The notes under the pieces: generated by a model
Told to the model about the DNA's origin: nothing
Databases searched by the model: none
What the model saw: only the letters and a program-made list of their open reading frames with translations
Translations under genes and position numbers: made by a program
DNA from: SAR92 bacterium BACL16 MAG-120619-bin48
Lineage (GTDB): Bacteria > Pseudomonadota > Gammaproteobacteria > Pseudomonadales > Porticoccaceae
NCBI GenBank assembly: GCA_001438605.1
Contig: LIDE01000011.1
Coordinates: forward strand, 1 to 34,345
Length of the DNA stretch: 34,345 nucleotides
Direction of reading: 5' to 3'
In this document: in pieces, positions 16,392 through 26,279 of the stretch
Layout: each line of letters opens with the position of its first letter
Position numbering within the stretch: the stretch's first letter is position 1

Positions 16392-17771
16392 ATGCTCTTC
16401 AAAAATAGTCACAATTCCAACTTTATGCAAAACGCGGGTGTTCTCGCGCGGCTTGCCGGCCCGCTGATTCTGGGACAGCTCGCCGTGGTTGGCATGACGG
16501 TGACGGATATTTACATGGCGGGGCAGATTGACGCCAACACCCTGGCGGCAGTGCAACTGGGCGGCAGCATCTGGGCAGTCGTCAATCTGATTGTGATTGG
16601 CATTATGATTGGCAACAGCCCCATTATCGGAAACTTCTGGGGCTCCAATCAGCAGCACAAAGTGCGCTACCAATTTCAGCAAGCGCTCTGGCTGGCTCTG
16701 CCCATGGGCGTGGCGGTTGGCGGCGCAATTTTGGGCGGTATTTTTATTCTCAGCCGCTTGGATATCGCCCCTGAAGTCTATGATATTGGTCGCCGCTATC
16801 TTATGCCTTTTCTGATTACGGGCTTTATGTTTCCAGCATTCTTTGCTTTTCGCAGCACCTTTGAAGGCATCGGCGATACGCGGCCTGTGATGGTGTTTAA
16901 TTTGGCAGCTTTCCTGCTCAACATTGTCTTTGACTATGCCTTGGTTTTTGGCAAGTTTGGCTTTCCTGCCCTTGGCGGTGAAGGCGCTGCATGGGCGACG
17001 GCACTGGTGATGACGTTCCTATTAATCTGCATGGCCGTTTATGCACAGCGCTCTCACACTATGCGATCGCTGAAGCTCTACCATGATTTTGCGATGGCCA
17101 ATGCGCGCGCGATTATGTCAATACTGAAGCTGGGCATTCCTATCGCCTTAAATATTGCCGCTGAAATCTGCTTTTTCGCCATTATTCCGCTTCTGGTGGC
17201 GCATCTTGGCGCAGACGTTGTCGGCGCACATGCCATTGCGATTAATATTGATTCGCTGGTGTTTATGATTCCTCTCGGTATGGCTCAAGCGCTGACGATT
17301 AAAGTGGCCCATGCGGAGGGAGCGAACAATCCAAAATTGGCGCGGCAAATCTGCTTGGTTGGCTTTAAATTGGTGTTTCTCTTGGGACTCTCGATGGCTG
17401 TGCTGAAAGTAACCCTGCGCAGTGATTTAGCCAGTGCTTTTAGCTCAGACCCCAACGTGCAGTCGATTGCCATGACGCTGTTTCTTTTTGCCGCAGCACT
17501 GAGCTGTGTCGATTGTCTGCAAATGGCGGCAAGTGGGGCGCTCAGAGGTTATAAAGATGTACGATTCCCGCTGCTGATCCAAGTGGTGGCTTTTTGGGGC
17601 ATTGCCTTTCCGATTGCTTATTCCATCTCACTCACAGATTTTTGGGGCGAGCCTCTGGGAATTTATGGCTTTTGGGCGGGCATGATTGTTGGGGCATTTT
17701 TTGCGGGGTTAGGTCTACTGACGCGCTGGAATATTGTCTCACGCAGTCGAATTCAAGCTGCCACGGTGTAG
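16392..17771 (+). CDS. MATE family multidrug/toxin efflux protein
   Basis: 459 residues with twelve predicted helices in two similar halves. LAGPLILGQLAVVGMTVTD and MAGQIDANTLAAVQLGGS are the N-terminal MATE signature; the second half begins at LKLGIPIALNIAAEICFF. Family members export cationic drugs and metabolites using Na+ or H+. The start is uncertain: a TTG at 16341 and an ATG at 16425 are alternatives, and none has a clear ribosome-binding site. The C-terminus runs 19 nt into prmC on the opposite strand. Confidence 0.92.
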   Translation: MLFKNSHNSNFMQNAGVLARLAGPLILGQLAVVGMTVTDIYMAGQIDANTLAAVQLGGSIWAVVNLIVIGIMIGNSPIIGNFWGSNQQHKVRYQFQQALWLALPMGVAVGGAILGGIFILSRLDIAPEVYDIGRRYLMPFLITGFMFPAFFAFRSTFEGIGDTRPVMVFNLAAFLLNIVFDYALVFGKFGFPALGGEGAAWATALVMTFLLICMAVYAQRSHTMRSLKLYHDFAMANARAIMSILKLGIPIALNIAAEICFFAIIPLLVAHLGADVVGAHAIAINIDSLVFMIPLGMAQALTIKVAHAEGANNPKLARQICLVGFKLVFLLGLSMAVLKVTLRSDLASAFSSDPNVQSIAMTLFLFAAALSCVDCLQMAASGALRGYKDVRFPLLIQVVAFWGIAFPIAYSISLTDFWGEPLGIYGFWAGMIVGAFFAGLGLLTRWNIVSRSRIQAATV

Positions 17772-18592
17772 CAACCCAGCGTTACTCGCTCGCGGCCATT
17801 GAGGTCAGTCAAGGTATCGATGGTCGTAAAACCGGCAGCCTTGAATAGGCTGCGCACCGCGTCTCCTTGCTGAAACCCGTGTTCAACCAGCAGCCAGCCC
17901 TGAGGGGTAAGATAATCAGCGCTGCGCGCAACAATGACTCGTAGATCCTCAAGTCCATCCGGACCTGAGACAAGGGCTGAGGCTGGTTCAAAGCGTACAT
18001 CGCCCTCAAACAGGTGGCGATCGCCTTCTTCGATGTAGGGCGGGTTGCTGACAATCAGGTGGAACTGCTGCGGGGGTATTTGCGCAAACCAGTGACTCTG
18101 AAATACCTGAACATTACTTAGCGCGCACTGCTGACAATTGCCTCGCGCCAGTGCCACTGCGCCGGGCATGCAGTCGACAGCAGAGACAGCCCATTCGGGA
18201 CGTTCAGTCGCTAACGCTAGCGCGATTGCGCCAGAACCAGTCCCCAAATCGAGCACAGACGCGTCTTCGGGTAACGGCAGCTCAAGCGCCTTTTCCACCA
18301 ACAATTCCGTTTCAGGGCGAGGAATGAGTGTCTCTGGGGACACCTTGAGATCAAGGCTCCAGAACCCTTGGCGGCCAATAATAAAGGCAACGGGTTCACC
18401 CTCAAGTCGCCGCTGCAGCAAGCCGTTGAAGTGTTCCTGATCTGCATCGCTGAGGGTGCGGTCGGGCCACGCCTTAAAATAGCTCAGGTCGACGTTTAGC
18501 ACATGGGCGAGCAGGAGTGCCGCATCGAGTGCAGCGGAATCACTACTGGCATTGGCCTGCGTCGCGCTGCGCAGTAGTTCAGCAATGGTCAT
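17753..18592 (-). CDS. prmC: Peptide chain release factor N5-glutamine methyltransferase
   Basis: 279 residues. It methylates the Gln of the GGQ motif in release factors. The N-terminal helical domain is followed by the SAM site DLGTGSG (115-121) and the catalytic NPPY (183-186). Its ATG overlaps the prfA stop (ATGA), so it is co-translated with its own substrate gene. The 3' end overlaps the MATE gene by 19 nt. Confidence 0.97.
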   Translation of the reverse strand: MTIAELLRSATQANASSDSAALDAALLLAHVLNVDLSYFKAWPDRTLSDADQEHFNGLLQRRLEGEPVAFIIGRQGFWSLDLKVSPETLIPRPETELLVEKALELPLPEDASVLDLGTGSGAIALALATERPEWAVSAVDCMPGAVALARGNCQQCALSNVQVFQSHWFAQIPPQQFHLIVSNPPYIEEGDRHLFEGDVRFEPASALVSGPDGLEDLRVIVARSADYLTPQGWLLVEHGFQQGDAVRSLFKAAGFTTIDTLTDLNGRERVTLGCYTVAA

Positions 18593-19674
18593 AAATCAGA
18601 CAGGTTGGCGAGCTGTTCAGCTTGGAATTCGCTGACTAACGGTTGAATAATGTCATCGAGGCTTCCTTCCATGACTTCATTTAACTTGTAGAGCGTTAGA
18701 TTGATGCGATGGTCTGTCACGCGCCCCTGTGGAAAATTGTAGGTGCGGATGCGCTCTGAGCGGTCGCCACTGCCCACCAGCAGCTTGCGCTGATCGGACT
18801 GTTCCTTGGCCACCGCTTCATCTTGAGCGGCGGTGAGGCGCGCCTGCAGCACAGCCATGGCCTTCGCGCGGTTTTTATGCTGCGAGCGCTCATCTTGGCA
18901 CTCAACCACTAAGCCCGTTGGCAGGTGAGTGAGGCGAATGGCCGAGTCAGTTTTGTTGATATGTTGACCGCCCGCGCCTGACGAGCGGAAGGTGTCGACG
19001 CGTAAATCGTTTTTGTTGATCTCAATGGCGTCCTTCTCATCCGCTTCAGCCATGATCGCCACTGTGCATGCGGATGTGTGAATACGGCCTTGAGATTCGG
19101 TGTCGGGCACTCTCTGCACTCGGTGCGCGCCGGACTCGAATTTGAGTTTGGAAAACACCCCTTGCCCAATAATTCGCGCAATAATTTCTTTATAGCCACC
19201 ATGATCACCCTGGCTCTCGCTGAGAACTTCCACTTTCCAGCGCTGGTTTTCGGCGTATTTGCTATACATGCGAAACAGGTCGCCGGAGAAAATGGCCGCT
19301 TCATCGCCGCCCGTGCCCGCGCGAATCTCCAAAAACACGTTTTTGGCATCTTTCCGATCTTTCGGCAGCAGTAATTTTTGCAAATCGAGCGCCAACAGCT
19401 CTCGCTCTTCTTCGCCACTGCGCATCTCTTCTTGCGCCATGTCGCGCATATCTGGGTCGGCGTCTTTAAGTAGCAATTTAGCCTGCTCTATATTGTCGAG
19501 GGCGATTCGATACTTGGCGTAGTGCTGAACCAGCGGCTCGAGCTCTGCATACTCTTTCGACAGACTGCGGAAGCGATTCTGATCACTAATAATGTCACCA
19601 TCACTGAGCAGAGCGCCCACTTCTTCATAGCGTTCGGCGAGGTGATCTAACTTGGAGAGAATCGATGCTTTCAT
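18589..19674 (-). CDS. prfA: Peptide chain release factor 1
   Basis: 361 residues, full length. It recognises UAA and UAG stop codons and triggers peptide release. The GGQ loop is at 235-237 ([12 protein letters not shown]) and the RF1-type stop-recognition tripeptide P-x-T appears as P190-D191-T192 (RVPDTESQG). It follows hemA by 72 nt and overlaps prmC, the classic hemA-prfA-prmC operon. Confidence 0.98.
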   Translation of the reverse strand: MKASILSKLDHLAERYEEVGALLSDGDIISDQNRFRSLSKEYAELEPLVQHYAKYRIALDNIEQAKLLLKDADPDMRDMAQEEMRSGEEERELLALDLQKLLLPKDRKDAKNVFLEIRAGTGGDEAAIFSGDLFRMYSKYAENQRWKVEVLSESQGDHGGYKEIIARIIGQGVFSKLKFESGAHRVQRVPDTESQGRIHTSACTVAIMAEADEKDAIEINKNDLRVDTFRSSGAGGQHINKTDSAIRLTHLPTGLVVECQDERSQHKNRAKAMAVLQARLTAAQDEAVAKEQSDQRKLLVGSGDRSERIRTYNFPQGRVTDHRINLTLYKLNEVMEGSLDDIIQPLVSEFQAEQLANLSDL

Positions 19675-19746
19675 GACTTGTCATATCTCATATCAAAGAG
19701 TAGTAGGGTGTGTGCGAACAGTGAAACAGGCTAACAGCGAGAGACG

Positions 19747-21003
19747 CTAACGCTTGGTGTCGAGACCGAAGAGCTCGTGCGTGGCGTGGATGGTTTCGTC
19801 ACTGCCCTCTTCGCCCGCCTGTTTGAGGCGTGTGGTCGGCTTGTGCATCAATTTATTGGTGAGGTTGCGCGCCAAGGTTGCGATAACCGACGCGGAATCT
19901 TGCCCACGCTGCAGTGCAGACAGCGCCTTATCTACCTCTTCATCGCGGATTTTTTCAACACTGTCGCGAAAGGCTCGAATCGTATCGACCACGGCCAGCG
20001 AACGCTTTTGGCGCGTCCACAGATGCGCCTCTTCATCGATGATCTCATGAGCAACATCCGCAGCGCTTTCACGGGCGCGCATATTGTCCTGAATCACCTC
20101 CTGCAGATCGTCCACGGTGTAAAGATAGACATCGTCGAGCTCTTCAACCTCTGGCTCAATATCACGCGGCACGGCGATATCGACCATGAACATGGGCCTG
20201 TGTTTGCGCTTTTTCAACGCCGACTCTACCGCACCTTTTCCGAGAATCGGCAGCTGACTGGCTGTGGAAGAGATAACAATATCCGCCCGCGGCAAGTAAT
20301 CGGGAATCTCGGAGAGCAAAATAGCGTCGGCTGAAAAATCGGTGGCCAATTTCTGCGCGCGACTGAGGGTTCGGTTAGCCACGGTAATGCTGCCAATATT
20401 CTTATCGCGCAGATGCCGTGCGACCAATTCGATAGTCTCACCGGCGCCAATAAGCAGCGCATGGGCGTCTTTGAGGCTACTAAAAATCTGTTCGGCCAAG
20501 CTCACCGAGGCATAGGCCACCGAAACGGGATTCTGGCCTATCGCCGTTTCCGAGCGAACACGTTTCGCCGCCGCAAACGCACTCTGAAAAACATGGTTAA
20601 GATTGCTGGAGACCGTACCCGCCTCTCGCCCGACCGCATAGGCAGACTTAATCTGCCCGAAAATCTGTGGTTCGCCGAGGATAAGGGAATCCAAGCCACT
20701 GGCCACGCACATAATGTGTCGCACCGCTTGCTGATCGCGATGGCAGTAGTAACACTGTTCTAAAAGGGCGACATCGAGCCCTTTGTGCTCAGCCAGCCAA
20801 TTCAGTATCTCTGTGTCGCTTATTTCACCATGCAGATAAATCTCGGTGCGGTTGCATGTCGACAGCAGCGCAACTTCATCGCCTTGTAGCTGAGCAAGCG
20901 CGGTCTGCAAAGACTCAATCACCGTTTCTGGGGCAAACGCAACTCTGCCGCGGAGATCCACGGACGCGGTTGTATGGTTAATACCAAATGCCAGAATGCC
21001 CAT
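19747..21003 (-). CDS. hemA: Glutamyl-tRNA reductase
   Basis: 418 residues. It reduces glutamyl-tRNA(Glu) to glutamate-1-semialdehyde, the first step of C5 heme synthesis. The catalytic Cys is C50 in STCNRTEIY; the NADPH domain contains ALLIGAGETIELVARHL and the C-terminal part is the long dimerisation helix. It leads the hemA-prfA-prmC operon and is divergent from the TPR lipoprotein gene with 221 nt between, as in Pseudomonas. Confidence 0.98.
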   Translation of the reverse strand: MGILAFGINHTTASVDLRGRVAFAPETVIESLQTALAQLQGDEVALLSTCNRTEIYLHGEISDTEILNWLAEHKGLDVALLEQCYYCHRDQQAVRHIMCVASGLDSLILGEPQIFGQIKSAYAVGREAGTVSSNLNHVFQSAFAAAKRVRSETAIGQNPVSVAYASVSLAEQIFSSLKDAHALLIGAGETIELVARHLRDKNIGSITVANRTLSRAQKLATDFSADAILLSEIPDYLPRADIVISSTASQLPILGKGAVESALKKRKHRPMFMVDIAVPRDIEPEVEELDDVYLYTVDDLQEVIQDNMRARESAADVAHEIIDEEAHLWTRQKRSLAVVDTIRAFRDSVEKIRDEEVDKALSALQRGQDSASVIATLARNLTNKLMHKPTTRLKQAGEEGSDETIHATHELFGLDTKR

Positions 21004-21145
21004 TGCTAATTGTCGCTCTGCTACTTGCTAAATCTGCGGTCTATAATCAGAATCAAAGACCTGAGTATTAATGCTTGGATGAATTGGCGGACAATTTTAC
21101 ACGAGTTTCACACCAGTCTGGCCAGCATAATCTGAAATACAGGAA

Positions 21146-21181
21146 AAAAAGGGTATTCTCGAATACTCAACGAACCTTTTT
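21146..21181. repeat. Nested inverted repeat in the hemA/TPR divergent region
   Basis: AAAAAGG (21146-21152) and CCTTTTT (21175-21181) enclose GTATTC/GAATAC (21153-21158, 21161-21166), with an eight-base bulge on the right side. It resembles a terminator-like hairpin or an operator; no function can be assigned. The rest of this 221-nt gap shows nothing clear. Confidence 0.35.
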
Positions 21182-21224
21182 GGGCAATAATTATCTCAGG
21201 CTCCTGTCTCACTAAAAGAATACA

Positions 21225-22976
21225 ATGAAAATTTTCCAGACCACCGCAACGATTTACCAGCTTGGCGCCGCACTGTTGCTGTCTGCGTGCACCGCGCTGC
21301 CACTGCCGCCGGCGCCCGAGAGCACACCGGCGGCCGTTGCAGAGAAATCCCCAGAGGCGGTGGTTAAGCCGTTTTCCGAAGAGTCACTTTACGAGCTATT
21401 AGTGGCAGATATTGCTCTGACCCGAGGTGAGTTTCAGCTGGCCAGCGAAAAGTATCTGCAACAAGCGCAAATAACCCAAGATGCCGGTGTTGTTGAGATG
21501 GCCAACCGCATTGCCCACCATCAGCGGGACGCCGACCTCGTTCTGCAAACTGCCCTTCTCTGGCTCGACGTTGCGCCCAACTCTACTGACGCTCATCGAG
21601 CGGCCTTGCAGGCGTATGCACTTCACAATGACCCCATGGCGGCCTTACCCCATGCCTTCTGGCTGTACACCAACAACGACGATATTGAGACATTTTTAGC
21701 GGTTACCGCGATCAGCGAAGGGAAGAAAAACGCGCTTATTCCAGCGCTAATAGAGGCCTATCGCTCACTGCCCTTGAGCTCCGACAAAAAGCCCGCCGCA
21801 GAGTTGGCCAGTGCGATTCTCTACCGTGAAATGGGCCAATTAGAGCAATCGGTGAGCACAGCAAAACAATTTTTAGCCGTTTGGCCTGACGATCAACGAG
21901 GCTTGCTGCTGCTAGCGCAGACGCTCCACCAACAAAACAATCTAGCGGAAGCCACCCAGGTAGTTGCCGATGCCCTCAAGCGCCAACCAGAGAATAAAAG
22001 TCTGCGCCTGCAATATGCCCGATTTTTAACCCTCACCGACCGCGCCAAAGCGATCAGTGAATTCGAAGTGCTCTATCAAGACGATCCACAAGACCAAGAA
22101 GTCGGGTTTCTCCTGGGCTTGCTCTATCTCAACCAAGGTAACGCTGCGCGCGCGCAACAGCTGTTTCAACAAGCCACCCACAATCCAACCCTGCGTGCAG
22201 ATGCCTACTACCATCTCGGCGCTATTGCCGAAAAAAACGGCGATGTGAGCGGAGCTCTGAGCTACTACCAACAGGTTCGCTTCGGCAGGAACTACCTTAC
22301 TGCCGCAACACGAAGTGCCCTCTTGTTATCTCAACAGCAGGGGCTTGATGAAGCTCGCGGGTATTTGCAGCAATTGCGTTTAGAACATCCCAGCCAGTCC
22401 GCCGCGCTGTTTCAAATTGAAGCCAACCTTCTGCTTAGCGCCAAACAAACTGACGCAGCAATGGCGATCCTATCCAGCGGGCTGGAAGCGCATCCCAACA
22501 ACAGCCAGCTACTCTATGCGCGCTCGATGGTAGCTGAATTGCAAAATAATTTTGCGCTTGCTGAGCAAGATCTGCGCGCGCTGTTAGCCATGGATGCTGA
22601 CAACACCACCGCGCTCAATGCGCTGGGCTACACCATGTTGCTCCATACCGACCGCTATGAAGAAGCGCAGAAATTAATTCAGCGCGCCTATCTGTTAAAT
22701 CCAGGGGATCCCGCCATTATGGACAGCCTTGGCTGGGCTCTTTTTCTGCGTGGCGACGCGCAGCAGGCCCTGCCCCACTTAGAAAAAGCCATGGCCATGA
22801 TGCCTGATCCTGAAATCGCCGCGCACCTTGGTGAAGTTTACTGGTTTCTCGGCAGCCGAGACGACGCTATGAAGGCTTGGCAGCGCGGCCTCGGACAGGT
22901 GCCCAACCACAAGAATATTCTCGAAACCATGCGCCGCCTAAAGGTAGAGCAGCAAAACGAAGAGGTGGGGCAGTGA
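21225..22976 (+). CDS. TPR-repeat lipoprotein
   Basis: 583 residues. A signal peptide ends at the lipobox LLSAC (C22), so it is probably anchored in the outer membrane. The rest is a chain of tetratricopeptide repeats; recognisable ones include PQDQEVGFLLGLLYLNQGN, ADAYYHLGAIAEKNGDVSG, NTTALNALGYTMLLHTDRY and PAIMDSLGWALFLRGDAQQ. It corresponds in position to the TPR protein between hemA and lolB in Pseudomonas; a role in envelope assembly is only suggested by its neighbour. Its stop overlaps the lolB start (GTGA). Confidence 0.88.
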   Translation: MKIFQTTATIYQLGAALLLSACTALPLPPAPESTPAAVAEKSPEAVVKPFSEESLYELLVADIALTRGEFQLASEKYLQQAQITQDAGVVEMANRIAHHQRDADLVLQTALLWLDVAPNSTDAHRAALQAYALHNDPMAALPHAFWLYTNNDDIETFLAVTAISEGKKNALIPALIEAYRSLPLSSDKKPAAELASAILYREMGQLEQSVSTAKQFLAVWPDDQRGLLLLAQTLHQQNNLAEATQVVADALKRQPENKSLRLQYARFLTLTDRAKAISEFEVLYQDDPQDQEVGFLLGLLYLNQGNAARAQQLFQQATHNPTLRADAYYHLGAIAEKNGDVSGALSYYQQVRFGRNYLTAATRSALLLSQQQGLDEARGYLQQLRLEHPSQSAALFQIEANLLLSAKQTDAAMAILSSGLEAHPNNSQLLYARSMVAELQNNFALAEQDLRALLAMDADNTTALNALGYTMLLHTDRYEEAQKLIQRAYLLNPGDPAIMDSLGWALFLRGDAQQALPHLEKAMAMMPDPEIAAHLGEVYWFLGSRDDAMKAWQRGLGQVPNHKNILETMRRLKVEQQNEEVGQ

Positions 22977-23581
22977 TACGTCGAGCAATTATCGCAGCAG
23001 CTCTCTTTGTCAGCGCCTGCAGTGTGCAACCACCCATCAGCTTCCCTGAAGGCCAATGGCAAGAGCATCAGCGCAAAATCGCCACGATCCAGCACTGGCA
23101 ATTATCAGGCAAGTTAGGCTTTCGTGCGCCGGACCAAGGCGGCAGTGCATCAGTCACTTGGACGCAGCACCAGACCAACTATGTTTTACTCTTGAGCGGC
23201 CCTTTTGGCGCCGGCAGTGCCAAAATCTCCGGCGACCAGCACTATGCCGAAATGCTCTATCGCGATGAGCTTTACCGCGACAGTCCAGAGCAACTCGCCC
23301 TGCAGCTCACCCACTTACCGCTCCCCGTTGACGCACTGAGCTGGTGGGCCCGCGGCCTGCCATCGCCGTCACAGGCGCCCGCCACACAACTGAGCACAGG
23401 CGCCGACGGACTTGCCAGCGGCTTTCAACAAAACGGCTGGCAGCTCTCTTTCAGTCGCTATGCTGAGACCAAGGCAGGCATTTTGCCGAGAAAAATCGTC
23501 GGCACGCTTAACGCCGGCGAAAATAGGCTCTATTCCTTTAAGCTGATAATATCCGACTGGATATTTTTTAACCAAGAGTAA
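22973..23581 (+). CDS. lolB: Outer membrane lipoprotein receptor LolB
   Basis: 202 residues from GTG 22973, preceded by AGGTG, and overlapping the previous stop codon. The signal peptide ends at FVSAC with C16. WQLSGKLGFRAPDQGGSASVTW and the RLYSFKLIISDW ending fit LolB, which receives lipoproteins from LolA and inserts them into the outer membrane. The longer open frame upstream lies inside the TPR gene. The lolB-ispE order is typical of the group. Confidence 0.94.
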   Translation: MIRRAIIAAALFVSACSVQPPISFPEGQWQEHQRKIATIQHWQLSGKLGFRAPDQGGSASVTWTQHQTNYVLLLSGPFGAGSAKISGDQHYAEMLYRDELYRDSPEQLALQLTHLPLPVDALSWWARGLPSPSQAPATQLSTGADGLASGFQQNGWQLSFSRYAETKAGILPRKIVGTLNAGENRLYSFKLIISDWIFFNQE

Positions 23582-23587
23582 CGCCCG

Positions 23588-24454
23588 TTGATATCCATCA
23601 CCTTATCGGCACCACCGAAACTCAACCTATTTCTGCACATCACCGGCCGCAGAGACGACGGGTACCATAATTTAGAGACGCTTTTTCAGCTGCTCGACGG
23701 CGGTGATCAACTGACATTTACCCCGAACAAGACCGGCACCATAAGCCTGTCACCCCAAGTAGAAGGTGTGCCCGAAAGTGACAACCTTATTGTTCGCGCC
23801 GCCAAACTCTTACAAACCAAAAGCGGAAGCCAATTAGGCTGCCATATTGAACTCGATAAGCGCTTGCCCATGGGCGCAGGACTCGGCGGCGGCAGCAGCA
23901 ACGCCGCAACCACATTACTCGCCCTCAATGCTCTGTGGCACTGTCACTATTCACTGAAAGAACTCGCTCAATTAGGCGTGCAATTGGGCGCTGATGTCCC
24001 TGTCTTTGTAGAAGGTAAAACTGCCTACGCCGAAGGTATTGGTGAGCAACTTATCCCCACCGAGATCGCCGAATGCTGGTATTTAGTCATTACACCCCCC
24101 TGCAAGGTGCCAACCGGGCAAATTTTTTCACATCCTGAATTGACAAGGCACTCCCCACCGAGCAAAATACGCGCCCTCTCAGAGGAGCAGTACAGGAACG
24201 ACTGCCAAGCCATCGCCGAAAAGCTTTACCCTCAAATAAAAGAGGTAGTGGAGTGGTTGCAGACATACGGCAATCCGATGATGACTGGAACTGGCGCCAG
24301 CGTTTTTTGTCGCTGCGCAACACAAGCTGAAGGGGAACGTATTTTATTCAACGTTCCAAGCCAATGGACTGGGTTTGTGGCAAAAGGAGTGAATCACTCC
24401 GAAGTGCACAAACAGATAGATAACTTTTTTACTGGGGCGTCGCCAAGTGGTTAA
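23588..24454 (+). CDS. ispE: 4-diphosphocytidyl-2-C-methyl-D-erythritol kinase
   Basis: 288 residues of the GHMP kinase family, acting in the MEP isoprenoid pathway. K11 (PPKLNLFLH) and D136 (GADVPVF) are the catalytic residues, and PMGAGLGGGSSNAA (94-107) is the ATP loop. TTG is used as start because no ATG precedes the conserved N-terminus; AAGAG lies about 9 nt upstream. Unusually, the last seven codons and stop run into tRNA-Gln: the TAA (24452-24454) lies in the tRNA D-loop, so the final GASPSG is tRNA sequence. Confidence 0.95.
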   Translation: MISITLSAPPKLNLFLHITGRRDDGYHNLETLFQLLDGGDQLTFTPNKTGTISLSPQVEGVPESDNLIVRAAKLLQTKSGSQLGCHIELDKRLPMGAGLGGGSSNAATTLLALNALWHCHYSLKELAQLGVQLGADVPVFVEGKTAYAEGIGEQLIPTEIAECWYLVITPPCKVPTGQIFSHPELTRHSPPSKIRALSEEQYRNDCQAIAEKLYPQIKEVVEWLQTYGNPMMTGTGASVFCRCATQAEGERILFNVPSQWTGFVAKGVNHSEVHKQIDNFFTGASPSG

Positions 24455-24508
24455 GGCAGCGGGTTTTGATCCCGCCACTCGGAGGTTCGACTCCTCCCGC
24501 CCCAGCCA
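24433..24508 (+). tRNA. tRNA-Gln (anticodon TTG)
   Basis: 76 nt with encoded CCA. The acceptor starts TGGGGCG and pairs with CGCCCCA near the 3' end; the anticodon loop reads TTTTGAT with anticodon TTG; the T-loop is GGTTCGACTCC. It sits between ispE and prs as in Pseudomonas. Its first 22 nt are shared with the 3' end of ispE, so it is likely processed from the operon transcript. Confidence 0.97.
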
Positions 24509-24541
24509 ATTTATAACACTATGAAATCCGGGAAAGCGCAC

Positions 24542-25483
24542 GTGGCTAGATTAATGGTCTTCTCTGGGAATGCTAACCCAGAACTGGCAAATCAAATCGC
24601 TCGGCAGTTAGGTGTTGCGCTGGGCAAAGCGAACGTCTCAATGTTCTCCGATGGCGAGATCAACATTGAAATTCATGACAATGTTCGCGGCAACGACGTC
24701 TTCATCGTCCAACCCACCTGTGCACCAACTAATCGCAATCTAATGGAACTGGTTTTGATGATCGACGCCATGCGTCGGGCGTCTGCCTCGCGGATTACCG
24801 CTGTTGTTCCTTATTTTGGCTATGCCCGTCAAGACCGCCGCGTGCGCTCTGTGCGCGTGCCGATCAGCGCCAAAGTGGTTGCTGACATGCTCTCAAACGC
24901 AGGCGTCGATCGCGTTCTAACCGTCGATCTCCACGCTGAACAAATTCAAGGCTTCTTCAACTGTACCGTAGACAACGTTTACGGCGCACCCGTATTGCTC
25001 GGAGACATTGAACGCCAAAACCATAAAAACCTCATCGTAGTGTCACCTGATATCGGCGGTGTGGTTCGCGCTCGCGCAGTCGCGAAAAAACTCGACTGCG
25101 ATCTGGCCATTATCGACAAGCGTCGCCCATCTGCCAATCAGACTGAAGTGATGAACTTGATCGGTGAAGTAAAAGATCGCACCTGCGTGCTGGTTGATGA
25201 CATTGTTGATACCGCCGGCACGCTGTGTAAAGCCGCAGAAGCCCTGAAAGAAAATGGCGCCAAGAAAGTCGTTGCCTATGCAACGCACGCCGTACTGTCA
25301 GGCAATGCTATCAATAATATTACGAATTCTAAGCTCGATGAACTGGTCGTCACCAACAGTATTCCTCTTCGTGAAGACGCCAAGAAATGTGGAAAAATAC
25401 GCACACTGCAACTCGGCAAACTGCTCGGCGAATCTGTGCGTCGTATTAGCAATGAAGAATCTATTAGTGCGATGTTCGACTGA
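24542..25483 (+). CDS. prs: Ribose-phosphate pyrophosphokinase
   Basis: 313 residues from GTG 24542, the length and N-terminus of Pseudomonas Prs ([15 protein letters not shown]); GGGAAAG is upstream. An ATG at 24521 would add seven residues not found in the family. It makes PRPP from ribose 5-phosphate and ATP for nucleotide, His and Trp synthesis. [13 protein letters not shown] is the catalytic flexible loop, and [13 protein letters not shown] is the PRPP-binding motif. Confidence 0.97.
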   Translation: MARLMVFSGNANPELANQIARQLGVALGKANVSMFSDGEINIEIHDNVRGNDVFIVQPTCAPTNRNLMELVLMIDAMRRASASRITAVVPYFGYARQDRRVRSVRVPISAKVVADMLSNAGVDRVLTVDLHAEQIQGFFNCTVDNVYGAPVLLGDIERQNHKNLIVVSPDIGGVVRARAVAKKLDCDLAIIDKRRPSANQTEVMNLIGEVKDRTCVLVDDIVDTAGTLCKAAEALKENGAKKVVAYATHAVLSGNAINNITNSKLDELVVTNSIPLREDAKKCGKIRTLQLGKLLGESVRRISNEESISAMFD

Positions 25484-25532
25484 TCAACAGCCTTAACCCG
25501 CTGCTGAACAAGCCCACCGCACTATAACAACC

Positions 25533-25547
25533 GCCTTATTTTAAGGC
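25533..25547 (+). terminator. Hairpin between prs and rplY
   Basis: GCCTTA-TTT-TAAGGC forms a perfect six-pair hairpin, followed by ATTTAAA. It may be a weak terminator or a structure in the rplY leader. Confidence 0.3.
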
Positions 25548-25605
25548 ATTTAAACTCCTTTACAGGTCTGGTCGCGGTCTGTTTAGGCATTACTTGGAGA
25601 CTATT

Positions 25606-26241
25606 ATGTCTACTGATTTTACGTTATACGCAAAAGGTCGTGAAGATACAGGGAAAGGTGCGAGCCGCCGCCTGCGTCGTCTGTCCGCTGAAATTCCAGG
25701 AATTGTTTACGGAGGAGGCAAGACGCCTGCTCAAGTAAGCCTGTCACAGCGCGAAGTGAACAAAGCTCTGCAAAACGAAGCTTTCTACTCACACGTTATC
25801 GCACTGACCATCGATGGCAAAGCAGAAGATGTGGTATTGAAGGACATGCAGCGTCACCCTTCTAAGCCCATTATCCTGCACATGGACTTCCTGCGAGTGA
25901 ACAAAACAACCGTTCTGCACACCAAAGTGCCGTTACACTTCATCAATGAAGATACCTGTGTTGGTATAAAAGTTGGCGGCGGCATCATTGCCCACAGCAT
26001 GACCGAACTCGACATTCATTGTTTGCCACAAAACCTGCCCGAATATATCGAAGTTGATATGGCAGCAGTAGAAGTTGGCCAGACAGTGCATATTTCTGAC
26101 TTGGTTCTGCCAAAAGGCGTTGAGAGCGTTGCACTGAGCCACGGCCCTGAGCACGATTTGCCAGTTGCGACTGTCAACAAATCTAAGACTGCTGTCGACA
26201 CCGATGACGGTGGCGCAGACTCTGACGAGGAAGCTAGCTGA
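25606..26241 (+). CDS. rplY: Large ribosomal subunit protein bL25 (long CTC form)
   Basis: 211 residues from ATG 25606, with GGAG 6 nt upstream. It binds 5S rRNA. It is the two-domain form: the L25 domain (about 1-95, KGASRRLRRLSAEIPGIVYGG split as GKGASRRLRR and PGIVYGGG) plus a C-terminal TL5/CTC domain (HCLPQNLPEYIEVDMAAVEVG as NLPEYIEVDM). The acidic tail DTDDGGADSDEEAS is common in this form. The prs-rplY-pth-ychF order is conserved. Confidence 0.97.
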   Translation: MSTDFTLYAKGREDTGKGASRRLRRLSAEIPGIVYGGGKTPAQVSLSQREVNKALQNEAFYSHVIALTIDGKAEDVVLKDMQRHPSKPIILHMDFLRVNKTTVLHTKVPLHFINEDTCVGIKVGGGIIAHSMTELDIHCLPQNLPEYIEVDMAAVEVGQTVHISDLVLPKGVESVALSHGPEHDLPVATVNKSKTAVDTDDGGADSDEEAS

Positions 26242-26279
26242 GAGTAATACTCAGCCCGCTAACCTAGCAGGCCCTAGCA

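Noticed and set aside
19777-20334. 185-residue open frame on the plus strand
   Set aside because: It is antisense to hemA, whose coding is certain.
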